A stretch of 10,603 bases of DNA from Desulfobacterales bacterium (GTDB lineage Bacteria > Desulfobacterota > Desulfobacteria > Desulfobacterales > C00003060). The stretch covers positions 1 through 10,603 of the forward strand of contig JAUWMM010000030.1 of assembly GCA_030613145.1 (NCBI GenBank), in the 5' to 3' direction. Below the pieces are notes generated by a model that worked only from the letters and a program-made list of their open reading frames with translations, ran no database searches and had not been told where the DNA came from. Shown here piece after piece: positions 1 through 8,085 of the stretch; positions within the stretch are counted from its first letter, which is position 1; every line of letters begins with the position of its first letter. The translations under genes were made by a program, and so were the position numbers.

Positions 1-202
1 AATAAAAATAATGATGCCACATACGCGCGCAAAAATGCATAGTGCGACTAACACCATCCTGGAAAGGCACTATACCCGCCATTGCCACTCTATCAACTAT
101 TGTGTATCGATGAGGATGCTTGGCGCTAATGGAAAGGAGGACAATACTGATCAGGGCAAAAAGGACCACGCACAGAATCCTTGCCAGCTTTTTTGAAAAC
201 AT
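1..202 (-). CDS. mreC: Rod shape-determining protein MreC, N-terminal part (runs off the left edge)
   Basis: MreC is a single-pass inner-membrane protein whose periplasmic beta-domain links the MreB cytoskeleton to the wall-elongation machinery. Only the first 67 codons are present. The visible protein has a short basic cytoplasmic start (MFSKKLAR), one hydrophobic membrane segment at about residues 9-26, and then a region including RVAMAGIVPFQDGVSR that resembles the juxtamembrane part of deltaproteobacterial MreC, where the coiled coil begins. The ATG at 202-200 is fixed by an in-frame TGA two codons upstream; no strong Shine-Dalgarno is visible. It follows mreB on the same strand after a 72-bp gap, the classical mreB-mreC order, which supports the call strongly. 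The gap carries a possible extended -10 promoter, so mreC may also be transcribed separately. The conserved beta-domain lies outside the window. Confidence 0.86.
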   Translation of the reverse strand, partial: MFSKKLARILCVVLFALISIVLLSISAKHPHRYTIVDRVAMAGIVPFQDGVSRTMHFCARMWHHYFY

Positions 203-240
203 ATCTCATGTATGCAGCGGAAAAGGTTTTTTTACTTGAG

Positions 241-261
241 AGCCATTATAACACAATGGCT
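241..261 (-). promoter_or_regulatory. Candidate extended -10 promoter inside a 7-bp inverted repeat, before mreC
   Basis: On the minus strand the mreB-mreC gap contains TGTTATAAT (253-245), a perfect extended -10 (TGn plus TATAAT), with no convincing -35 at the usual distance. A start about 7 bases downstream would give a leader of roughly 35 bases to the mreC ATG. The -10 lies in a perfect inverted repeat, AGCCATT / AATGGCT (241-247 and 255-261, 7-base loop), which could be an operator or a weak RNA hairpin. On the minus strand it is not followed by a T-run, so it is not a good intrinsic terminator for mreB. What is seen is the motif and the repeat; promoter activity is inferred. Confidence 0.35.
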
Positions 262-274
262 AAGAAATTTTCTA

Positions 275-1324
<1,050 letters not shown>

Positions 1325-1407
1325 TTAAAGTTCTATAAATTATGCGCAGACGGTAGCTGTGGTAATCGCCAGCCATATATAAACCGTCCAGACCACTTGG
1401 ATCTTTA

Positions 1408-1434
1408 ATTATAAATACAAATTAGCATATACAA
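1408..1434 (-). promoter_or_regulatory. Candidate mreB promoter
   Basis: Reading the minus strand, TTGTAT (1434-1429) is followed after 15 bases by a perfect TATAAT (1413-1408). The spacing is shorter than the 16-18 bases favoured by sigma-70, so this is tentative. A second possibility nearer the gene is TTACCA, 17 bases, TAATTT, ending about 40 bases before the GTG. One of these probably drives mreB. Confidence 0.3.
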
Positions 1435-1486
1435 TCCGCGAATTCAAGTAAATAATAGGTCCAATAGGTTCAAAAAACAATAAAAT

Positions 1487-1514
1487 TTGTTTGAGATTTC
1501 TGCTACATTATGTT
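1487..1514 (+). promoter_or_regulatory. Weak candidate promoter for the glycosyltransferase-antiporter pair
   Basis: TTGTTT (1487-1492), a 16-base spacer and TATGTT (1509-1514) form a modest sigma-70-like pair immediately before the palindromic element. If it is used, the whole element would be transcribed as the 5' leader of the glycosyltransferase mRNA. No other plus-strand promoter stands out between here and the gene. Confidence 0.22.
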
Positions 1515-1517
1515 TAC

Positions 1518-1658
1518 AAGCCATTTCAAATCCTCAGATCGCGTTCGAGGGCAAGGCGGGGGCCGATGATAAAGCGCAGCATACACGGGAGTATGTGAGC
1601 ATTTTGAGGAGGCCCTCAACACCGCCATCGGGCGATAGATGGGATTTTGAAATGGCTT
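1518..1658. repeat. Palindromic repeat element, ~141 bp, with terminal inverted repeats
   Basis: The ends are AAGCCATTTCAAATCC (1518-1533) and GGATTTTGAAATGGCTT (1642-1658). They are inverted repeats differing by one extra T, with 13 bp matching perfectly. The interior is GC-richer than its flanks and centred on a small hairpin, CATAC / GTATG (1580-1584 and 1591-1595). Flanking segments are degenerate inverted copies, so the whole unit can fold into one long imperfect hairpin. It has no transposase, so it would be a non-autonomous MITE-like or REP-like element if mobile. The right end abuts the start of the glycosyltransferase. That the unit recurs elsewhere in the genome is inferred from its structure, since only one copy is in the window. 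Confidence 0.6.
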
Positions 1659-1673
1659 CTTGGGTGTTTTTCC

Positions 1674-2573
1674 ATGCCAACTATAACCGTCATCATCCCT
1701 ACATATAACCGCGCATGGGTTCTTAAGCGAGCCATTAAATCGGTCTTAGCTCAGGACTTTCATGATTTCGAAATAGTTGTGGTAGACGATGGGTCGACTG
1801 ACAACACCACGGAAGTTCTCGAATCCTATCAGCAGATCTGCGTTATAAGGCAAGAACATCGAGGGGTAAGCGCAGCTCGTAATGCTGGTATAGCCCGGGC
1901 TTCTGGTCGCCTTATCACATTTCTCGACTCCGATGATTTATGGCTTCCCGGGAAACTCTCTGCCCAAGTCGCGTTTTTCAATAACAACCCTGATGCTCTG
2001 ATTTGTCAAACCGAAGAAATCTGGATAAGAAATGGCAATCATGTAAACCCCAAGAAACGGCACAAGAAGTATTCCGGAATGATCTTTGAATATTGCCTGG
2101 AATTGTGCATCGTGAGCCCTACGGCCGTCATGATGAGCCGTGGCTTGTTTGATAAGATAGGCACCTTTGATGAAACATTACCCATATGCGAGGACTATGA
2201 CCTCTGGCTAAGAACAGCCTGCCGGTTTCCCGTATATTTGATTGAGACTCCGCTCGTGATCAAATACGGCGGACATCCGGATCAACTGTCTAAGAGATGG
2301 GGCGCTGACCGATTTCGCATCCAAGCACTGAAAAAGGTCCTTGAAAGCAATTTATTGAGCCCAAGTCAATATTGCGCAACTGTTGCGGCTTTAAGAAACA
2401 AGTGTTCGATCTATGCATCTGGGTGTCTGAAGCGGGGACGCGACAAGGAGGCAAATCACTACATGAGCCTGTCGGATCACTTCACAAATCAGGCTGACTC
2501 CCTGTTCAAGCCAACGGAATCCCCGAGGCAATTTACCCTTTCCATTGATAACACATCAGGACTATCGCCATGA
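1674..2573 (+). CDS. Family 2 (GT-A fold) glycosyltransferase
   Basis: This probable cytoplasmic glycosyltransferase moves a sugar from a nucleotide-sugar donor to a cell-surface glycan or lipid-linked acceptor; the sugar and acceptor cannot be read from sequence. The 299-residue protein begins with the hallmark TITVIIPTYNRAWVL, followed by VVVDDGSTDNT (36-46, nucleotide-binding aspartates), RGVSAARNAGIARASG (63-78), the metal-binding DSDD (85-88), and the acceptor-side CEDYDLWLR (172-180), which holds the likely catalytic acidic residue. There are no membrane segments. The ATG at 1674 is preferred because the GT2 fold starts right after it. A TTG at 1647 is in frame but lies inside the palindromic element. 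Neither start has a clear Shine-Dalgarno. The TGA overlaps the ATG of the antiporter gene by 4 bases, implying translational coupling. Confidence 0.88.
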   Translation: MPTITVIIPTYNRAWVLKRAIKSVLAQDFHDFEIVVVDDGSTDNTTEVLESYQQICVIRQEHRGVSAARNAGIARASGRLITFLDSDDLWLPGKLSAQVAFFNNNPDALICQTEEIWIRNGNHVNPKKRHKKYSGMIFEYCLELCIVSPTAVMMSRGLFDKIGTFDETLPICEDYDLWLRTACRFPVYLIETPLVIKYGGHPDQLSKRWGADRFRIQALKKVLESNLLSPSQYCATVAALRNKCSIYASGCLKRGRDKEANHYMSLSDHFTNQADSLFKPTESPRQFTLSIDNTSGLSP

Positions 2574-3499
2574 GTATTTTGTTGTATGTCCTAATGACGG
2601 CAATATCAATGGGTTTGCTCTGGAAGGGGTCCCATTGGCTTGTCGACTCAGCAGTGCGCCTCGCCCGCAAGCTCCGTATGTCCGATCTGGCCATTGGTTT
2701 AACCATAGTTGCCATGGGGACCTCTGCACCCGAATTTGCGGTGACCATAAATGCCGCAATCAGGGGACTACCAGATATATCAGTCAGCAACGTGGTAGGT
2801 TCCAACATTTTTAATCTCGGGTTCATACTGGGTGGCTGTGCTGCTATCCGAAGCATTACGACTACTCCGGCCCTTGTCTGGCGAGACGGCCTCTTTCTAC
2901 TGGGTGTGACTTGTGTTTTGGTTCTATTTCTCAGTGACTTGACCTTAACCCACCAAGAAGGATTTTTGCTTCTACTCGGGCTTGTTTTATACCTTGGTTA
3001 CATGTTCTGGAAAAAAGCCCCTGTGGAGGAAAAAGAACCCGCAGAAGATGTAACCTGGAAAGATGTCCCCCTCTTTCTTTTAGGCGTCATCACAGTAGCC
3101 GCCGGAGGACACCTCCTTGTCTGGTCAGCAGTTTCTCTGGCCCGGTCATTTGGCATTTCTGAGTGGGTCATTGGGGTAACCATAGTTGCTGCAGGGACCT
3201 CTGCACCGGAATTTGCCGTATCACTGGCAGCAGCACTCAAGGGACGATACAGCATAACTGCTGGAAACCTAATTGGCAGTGATCTTTACAACCTTTTAGG
3301 GGTGCTCGGCTTAGCAGGGATACTGCGTCCCCTAACCATTGATGCAGCCGGCCTGGGCAGCCTCTATATACTTGTAGGTATGGTGTTTCTTGTGGTTGTG
3401 TTCATGCGCACAGGCTTTCGTGTCTCCCGTGCTGAAGGATTTTTTCTTGTGGGGATCAATCTTATTCGGTGGGTGTTTGATTTTTGGGCTCAGGCATAA
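2570..3499 (+). CDS. CaCA-family Na+/Ca2+ antiporter (YrbG-like)
   Basis: This inner-membrane cation exchanger most likely exports Ca2+ in exchange for Na+ or H+. The 309-residue protein is close to the usual bacterial length and has two inverted five-helix halves. The alpha-1 repeat spans about residues 41-86 (GTSAPEFAV at 50-58, VGSNIFNLGF at 76-85) and alpha-2 about 200-246 (GTSAPEFAV at 209-217, IGSDLYNLL at 235-243). The ion-binding glutamates E55 and E214 are present, with Thr/Ser 51/52 and 210/211. A charged cytoplasmic loop (about 148-166, rich in E and K) separates the halves. The two alpha repeats are also unusually alike in DNA. The ATG is preceded by AGGA about 8 bases upstream, inside the end of the glycosyltransferase gene. 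Ion specificity is inferred from family membership. Confidence 0.93.
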   Translation: MSILLYVLMTAISMGLLWKGSHWLVDSAVRLARKLRMSDLAIGLTIVAMGTSAPEFAVTINAAIRGLPDISVSNVVGSNIFNLGFILGGCAAIRSITTTPALVWRDGLFLLGVTCVLVLFLSDLTLTHQEGFLLLLGLVLYLGYMFWKKAPVEEKEPAEDVTWKDVPLFLLGVITVAAGGHLLVWSAVSLARSFGISEWVIGVTIVAAGTSAPEFAVSLAAALKGRYSITAGNLIGSDLYNLLGVLGLAGILRPLTIDAAGLGSLYILVGMVFLVVVFMRTGFRVSRAEGFFLVGINLIRWVFDFWAQA

Positions 3500-3545
3500 A
3501 AGTATACGAGACCACCGTCACGACATCGAAAGAATAAACCTTTTT

Positions 3546-3573
3546 GTTAACCGTGAACCTTGAACCTGTGAAC
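3546..3573 (+). repeat. Short period-7 repeat (GTGAACC type) between convergent genes
   Basis: Three consecutive 7-mers, GTTAACC, GTGAACC and TTGAACC (3546-3566), are followed after one extra base by GTGAAC (3568-3573). The tract lies in the 76-bp gap between two converging genes, ending just before the stop codon of the 452-residue protein gene. No hairpin with a T-run is present, so it is not an evident terminator. It shares its 7-bp period, but not its sequence, with tracts at 8370-8440 and 10254-10392. Confidence 0.55.
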
Positions 3574-3575
3574 GC

Positions 3576-4934
3576 CTACCCATGTTTTTTCCTCCCACGT
3601 CTCTTAACGTGCTGATACGCCTGGTACATAAAAGTCCTGATGCCAGCCTCCCTGCCGGGCTGATAGCTGCCATCATAAGGGGCGTCCAGATAGGGAATCC
3701 TTTCACGGTTCATGATGGGTCTCACAATAGATGAGGTAATAGTGCTCGGCATGCAGGTAAAAGGATATACGTTTGCTATGCCGTTATACCCATCGTGCAC
3801 ATGTTCCATGATCCCGGCAATGCTCAGACACGCCTCCGTTCCTAACTCGAAAGAATAGAGATCATTCTTTATAAGGGTTTTTTCCAGGTGCGCTATCCGA
3901 TGATCCCCAGCCAGGTCAAGTAAAGGTTTCACCCGTTTGTAGGCCTGATCAAGTCTGATATGCTGGTACAGGAGATCCCCCCCATAGCTGAGAACCTGTT
4001 TAAGGTTAGATTTCGCCTTGTCGAAACGAAATTGCTTAAGATTCAACCGGAGCCCTACCTTGGCCTCTCTCACCTTATCATAAGTCGTGTAATTTATCCA
4101 TTCAGCAATAGTGGCGTTCACGACCTCAGCCCCGTATCGCTCCAGCATCCTGATCAAATCCTGATTGGAATTTACATGGGTTCTCAGGTAAATCTCACCC
4201 ACAATACCGATCAGGGGTTTGGGAGGAATGTCAGGGTCAATAAGGGCTTTTCCCTCTTCAATAACCGCTTCCAGTTTATCAAGAATCCTATCAAAGTCTT
4301 TCTTGGCACCATAAGATTCAAAGTGATCGGCCATTGTCATCATGGATCGCTCTATGAAACCATCTGTCGCACCCTGTTCTTTTTCATAGGGCCTTATCCT
4401 CCAGAGAAGCCTGTCGAGAATGTCACCTATCACAATAGAAAAATAGGCCGCTTTACGGAAATCCCTGGTCCGTTCCTTCTCAATCATACCTTTGAGAGCA
4501 TAGGAATTCTCTGAAGTGAGCGAACCGATTTTCACTCCTCTTAATTCAGGGAAGGAATCTAAGACGATTCTCTGGTATTTATTATACATTCCGAAACGGC
4601 ATGGACCATCCGACTCGGGCATAAAAAATATGTAATCTTCAGGGACAAAATCGTTGCCCAGCCTTTCCTTTTCCTTTTCCAGGAAAAGCAGGATGTCACC
4701 GGTGGTCACCTGGCACGGGAAACACTCCTTGCCTGAAGTAAACTCTTTACCAAGATCAAGGCCTTTATAGGTTTCCATGACTAAAGCATTAACGCCGAAG
4801 CTCCTAAAAACACCGGCAAGGAGATGAGCGCCTATTCTGTTCATCTCAGGTATTAGCAAGGTCTTATCCCGGAGGCTAAATTGTCCAACATTTTCAGAAA
4901 GGGATTGAAAAGTCGCACTCTTTTGTGCTTCCAT
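3576..4934 (-). CDS. Acyl-CoA dehydratase activase-related protein, C-terminal partner (DUF2229/COG3581-like)
   Basis: This protein belongs to the uncharacterised family found as the C-terminal part of, or partner to, large 2-hydroxyacyl-CoA dehydratase activases, and distantly resembles the dehydratase/double-cubane-cluster proteins. The exact reaction is unknown. The 452-residue protein shows LLIPEMNRIGAHLLAGVFRS (26-45), GKECFPCQVTTGD (68-80), SDGPCRFGMYNKYQR (108-122), PLIGIVGEIYLRTHVNSN (240-257) and a very conserved-looking end around NVYPFTCMPST (388-398) and IPYLDAPYDGSYQPGREAG (413-431). Cys71, Cys74, Cys112, Cys369 and Cys394 are candidate iron-sulfur ligands. It is soluble, with no membrane segment or signal peptide. 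The ATG at 4934 has GAGG (4943-4940) 5 bases upstream. It lies 7 bp after the stop of the double-activase gene and is almost surely co-translated with it. The basic tail (KRRGRKKHG) is of unknown meaning. Confidence 0.85.
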   Translation of the reverse strand: MEAQKSATFQSLSENVGQFSLRDKTLLIPEMNRIGAHLLAGVFRSFGVNALVMETYKGLDLGKEFTSGKECFPCQVTTGDILLFLEKEKERLGNDFVPEDYIFFMPESDGPCRFGMYNKYQRIVLDSFPELRGVKIGSLTSENSYALKGMIEKERTRDFRKAAYFSIVIGDILDRLLWRIRPYEKEQGATDGFIERSMMTMADHFESYGAKKDFDRILDKLEAVIEEGKALIDPDIPPKPLIGIVGEIYLRTHVNSNQDLIRMLERYGAEVVNATIAEWINYTTYDKVREAKVGLRLNLKQFRFDKAKSNLKQVLSYGGDLLYQHIRLDQAYKRVKPLLDLAGDHRIAHLEKTLIKNDLYSFELGTEACLSIAGIMEHVHDGYNGIANVYPFTCMPSTITSSIVRPIMNRERIPYLDAPYDGSYQPGREAGIRTFMYQAYQHVKRRGRKKHG

Positions 4935-4944
4935 GTTTACCTCA
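4932..4944 (-). promoter_or_regulatory. Stop codon/Shine-Dalgarno overlap coupling the two activase-locus genes
   Basis: Read on the minus strand this is TGAGGTAAACATG: the TGA stop of the 1032-residue protein overlaps GAGG, the ribosome binding site of the 452-residue protein, whose ATG follows 5 bases later. A terminating ribosome would sit on the downstream site, so the two products are probably made in a fixed ratio. The proper ribosome binding site argues for two real genes and against a sequencing frameshift in one. Confidence 0.75.
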
Positions 4945-7900
4945 ATTGGCTGCCTTTAGTCCTACGAACAACTCGGTATTCAGTTTCTGCATAGTATTTT
5001 CAATGACATTTTTGTAGGCCTCCAATCTCGTCATCGCACCCGCTACCGCACTGTGCTCATCGAGTTCCAGAATGAGGTAGGGTTTATCTCCCATAATGTA
5101 CTTATAAAAATGCTCAATGAAAGAATCTGCACCACAGCTGAAATTTGTAATATGGAGACCAAAATAATTGGCATGGCCCTCTATGAATTTGGCGGCCCTC
5201 AGAATCTGGGCCCCCAATCCCCAGTACATGGAAGGAAAGTCAGAAAGGTCTACAGAGGTGACATCAATGAAGTCCATGGGCAGGGCGCTCACGCCAATCT
5301 TGGCCAAATTCTGTCCAAGCCTCAAATTCAACCTTTCATCGTACAGGTTGTAAGGACGTCCTGTGACCACGACCAAAGGGCTTTCATGGCTGTGAGTGGC
5401 CATGATTTCCTTGCCCTTTTCATGCATTGCCCTGATGAATTCATTCTGCCTCTCCAAAGCATATTCAAGGGCCTTTCTAATTTCTAATCTGCTTTTTCCG
5501 AGCCTTTTTGAAAGCTGTTCCCCCAGTTCCATGGATAGGCTGGAAGTGTCGTATTTGAGATGGATGACGGGGCTCAAAATGGAGTCCCTATCAAGGTCAA
5601 GGGCGCTACGAACCATATACTGGTTAGCCTGTACAAGAGGGCAATAAAACCCCTTCTCAGAGTCCTCTGGGGTGCGCGTATTGACAATGGAGGGCAGAAA
5701 CAGGTAGCTTGTCTTTCCAATAAGTTCCTTAACATGACCATGGGATACCTTGACAGGATAACAGGTCTCTGCGTTCATCGCTTCGATCCCTGAACTGGAA
5801 ATATGGCTGTTGGTAGGCGGAGTGAGGACAAGTCTGAAACCGAGTCGATCAAAAAAATGTGCCCATAAAACCCCGGTCTGGTGGAAGTAAAGCGCCCTTT
5901 GCATCCCAATGGTTGGGCGTCCATCCACCTTCATGACGCGTTCTCCGCTCAACTCATCATAGACACCCGACATATGGTCCTGCCATATTTTCTCTCTCAA
6001 ATGGAAGTAGTTCTCTTTCTTTGGGCCCCTTCTCCCGATCAGTTCATACCGGCCGCACTCCCCTCCCCAGATACTCTTTCGGCCATCAAAATCGTATATT
6101 TTGAGCTTGCATTGGTTGTGGCAGTTGGGGTCTGCACGGCAGGTCTTTTCCTTATAAGCCATTCGATCGTTGATGGCGCTATCCAATCCCCGGAATATAC
6201 TTCGCTTCTTGTTTTCATGAACCATCTTTTCTTTCAGGCTAATTGCAGCCCCAAAGGCACCAAGCACTTCCCTGTGCTTGGGAACGACAAGACCACGACC
6301 GAGGACATTTTCGAAGGCCGCCACTACACCTTTGTTTAAAGAAGGCCCCCCAAGAAACATGACCCTTTGGCCCACTCTTCTCTTACCCACAACACGATTA
6401 AGATAGTTGTAGACAATGGCATAGCAAAGTCCTGCTATGAGATCATTCTTTGAAACCCCTTTTTGATGATAAGAAACCAGGTCTGATTCCATGAAAACAG
6501 TGCATCGCTCTGCCAACTTTATTGGATGATCGGAAGAGAGTGCGATCTCCTGAAATTCACCCACGATATTGATGCCATACTTATTAGCAAGTTCATGGAG
6601 AAAACTCCCCGTACCGGCAGCACATACCTTGTTCATGTCAAAATCAAGGGGATAAGTGTTGGCGATAGAAATGTACTTTGAATCCTGACCACCGATCTCA
6701 AAGATCGTATCAATTGTGGTATCTATCTCCACAGCACCCCTGGCGTGGGCCGTGATCTCGTCGATGATCAGGTCCGTATTCAGGAAATCCCCAACCACAT
6801 TTCGACCTGATCCGGTCGTGGCTATCCCAATAATTTCGATCTCGTCTCCCATTTCATCTCGAATTGTTGTTAATAGCTTCTGAGTCATCTCAACCGGCTT
6901 TCCTTGGGTGTGGATATATCTCTTATGGATGATCTCGCAATCTTCATTAATTAGGGCATATTTAGTAGTTGTAGAACCAATATCGATACCTAAATAGACT
7001 GGGAGTTTTTTCTTGACCGACCTTTTTCTAACCTCGTTGTCCTCTGGAAAATCCGTCTGCTTCAACTCCAGCTTGGATGCCAAGGGCAGACCAACAGATT
7101 CCTCTCTTGCACCGACAATCGATCCTTCAAAATTCAGATGATTTTCTATCCCCAATTCAAGGGCCTGTAAAGCAACCCCCAGAGCACCAATCGACGTGCT
7201 ATGCTCGGGAACGATCAAGCTGGGGAAATAGCTTTGAAAGGCGCGCACCTGGAGCTCATTCATTGAGAGTCCGCCAACGAAAAGAATGGGCTCTTCAAGT
7301 ACACGATTCGACACAATGGTACTCATGTAATTTCTGGCATTTCCCACATGCAGTCCAAAAATGATATCTTCGAGCTTCTCCCCCTTATTCTGCAAGTGGA
7401 TCATATCTGACTTGGTAAAGACCGTGCACCGGCACGCTACGTTGGCAGGAACCTGGCTCACAAGACCGAGTTCGATGAAGTCGGCCAGTATTTTATCGAT
7501 CTGATCTTGAGATATCTTTACCTTCTTGTCATAGATGGATGTTGCTAAACGTTGTGCCTGTTGATCTATAAAGGACCCTGTACCGGATGCACATGGACCG
7601 TTTGCATTAAAGTAATCAAGTTCCCAGCCGTTGTCGCCATGGTTGATCTGAAAAAGGGCCGTGTCCTGGCCTCCCATGCTGATGATCGTTTTTACGCTCC
7701 GTTCTATGTGCAGCGCTCCCAGCACCTGGCTAATGGTTTCAAATTCATAGAAGCCGCCCATCTTCCGGCTTATCTCCTGACCATGATTCCCTGTGAAAGC
7801 AAAGGCCTTTAGCTTTTCGCTCCCCAGTCTCTCGTACAATTCATGGATAAGCCTCAGAAGTTCTTCTTCCACTTTTCCCAGATGACGCTTGTAAGCAGAC

Positions 7901-8040
7901 TCATAGATGATTTCTTTGGCCTGGTTGATGACAACACTGTTAAGGCTCACCGATCCCGCATCAATACCCACGACATATTTGTTTGAGTCTTCTCTATTTT
8001 TTTCCTCGACCATGTCTGCCAATTCCCCCGTCTTTTCCAT
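4942..8040 (-). CDS. Tandem acyl-CoA dehydratase activase (two BcrAD/BadFG ATPase domains plus DUF2229-like region)
   Basis: Activases of this superfamily (HgdC, BcrA/D) use ATP hydrolysis to push an electron from a [4Fe-4S] cluster into a partner enzyme. This 1032-residue soluble protein has two such domains. Domain 1 (about 22-297) has GIDAGSVSLNSVV (25-37), GGQDTALF (123-130), CASGTGSF (150-157), CTVFTKSD (205-212) and GGLSMN (256-261). Domain 2 (about 348-605) has GIDIGSTTTKYAL (351-363), GGQDSKYI (450-457), CAAGTGSF (473-480), CTVFMESD (513-520) and GGPSLN (564-569). Cys150/Cys205 and Cys473/Cys513 match the two cluster ligands of HgdC. A Cys-rich linker follows (Cys634, 640, 644, 662), then a DUF2229-like region (about 708-830) and a C-terminal part with GRPYNLYDERLN (894-905) and Cys969. 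The ATG at 8040 has no good ribosome site; an in-frame ATG at 8013 has GGGGGA upstream and could be the true start. The substrate is unknown. Confidence 0.88.
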   Translation of the reverse strand: MEKTGELADMVEEKNREDSNKYVVGIDAGSVSLNSVVINQAKEIIYESAYKRHLGKVEEELLRLIHELYERLGSEKLKAFAFTGNHGQEISRKMGGFYEFETISQVLGALHIERSVKTIISMGGQDTALFQINHGDNGWELDYFNANGPCASGTGSFIDQQAQRLATSIYDKKVKISQDQIDKILADFIELGLVSQVPANVACRCTVFTKSDMIHLQNKGEKLEDIIFGLHVGNARNYMSTIVSNRVLEEPILFVGGLSMNELQVRAFQSYFPSLIVPEHSTSIGALGVALQALELGIENHLNFEGSIVGAREESVGLPLASKLELKQTDFPEDNEVRKRSVKKKLPVYLGIDIGSTTTKYALINEDCEIIHKRYIHTQGKPVEMTQKLLTTIRDEMGDEIEIIGIATTGSGRNVVGDFLNTDLIIDEITAHARGAVEIDTTIDTIFEIGGQDSKYISIANTYPLDFDMNKVCAAGTGSFLHELANKYGINIVGEFQEIALSSDHPIKLAERCTVFMESDLVSYHQKGVSKNDLIAGLCYAIVYNYLNRVVGKRRVGQRVMFLGGPSLNKGVVAAFENVLGRGLVVPKHREVLGAFGAAISLKEKMVHENKKRSIFRGLDSAINDRMAYKEKTCRADPNCHNQCKLKIYDFDGRKSIWGGECGRYELIGRRGPKKENYFHLREKIWQDHMSGVYDELSGERVMKVDGRPTIGMQRALYFHQTGVLWAHFFDRLGFRLVLTPPTNSHISSSGIEAMNAETCYPVKVSHGHVKELIGKTSYLFLPSIVNTRTPEDSEKGFYCPLVQANQYMVRSALDLDRDSILSPVIHLKYDTSSLSMELGEQLSKRLGKSRLEIRKALEYALERQNEFIRAMHEKGKEIMATHSHESPLVVVTGRPYNLYDERLNLRLGQNLAKIGVSALPMDFIDVTSVDLSDFPSMYWGLGAQILRAAKFIEGHANYFGLHITNFSCGADSFIEHFYKYIMGDKPYLILELDEHSAVAGAMTRLEAYKNVIENTMQKLNTELFVGLKAAN

Positions 8041-8085
8041 AGGGAGTCTTCAAAGATAAGCTCAACTTCTAATCACAAAAAGCTC

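Noticed and set aside
1487..1708. 73-codon open frame across the palindromic element
   Set aside because: It starts with TTG, is made mostly of the repeat, has no family resemblance and runs into the glycosyltransferase gene in another frame.
3500..3575. Bidirectional terminator between the convergent antiporter and activase-partner genes
   Set aside because: No stem of useful length followed by a T-run was found on either strand; only the GTGAACC repeat is there.
3960..4514. 184-codon open frame antisense to the 452-residue activase partner
   Set aside because: It lies entirely within a well-supported gene on the other strand, with no domain motif or ribosome site.
4930..4950. Sequencing frameshift splitting one activase gene
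   Set aside because: The downstream gene has its own ATG with a correctly spaced GAGG, which would be an unlikely product of a random error; kept only as a check in the findings.
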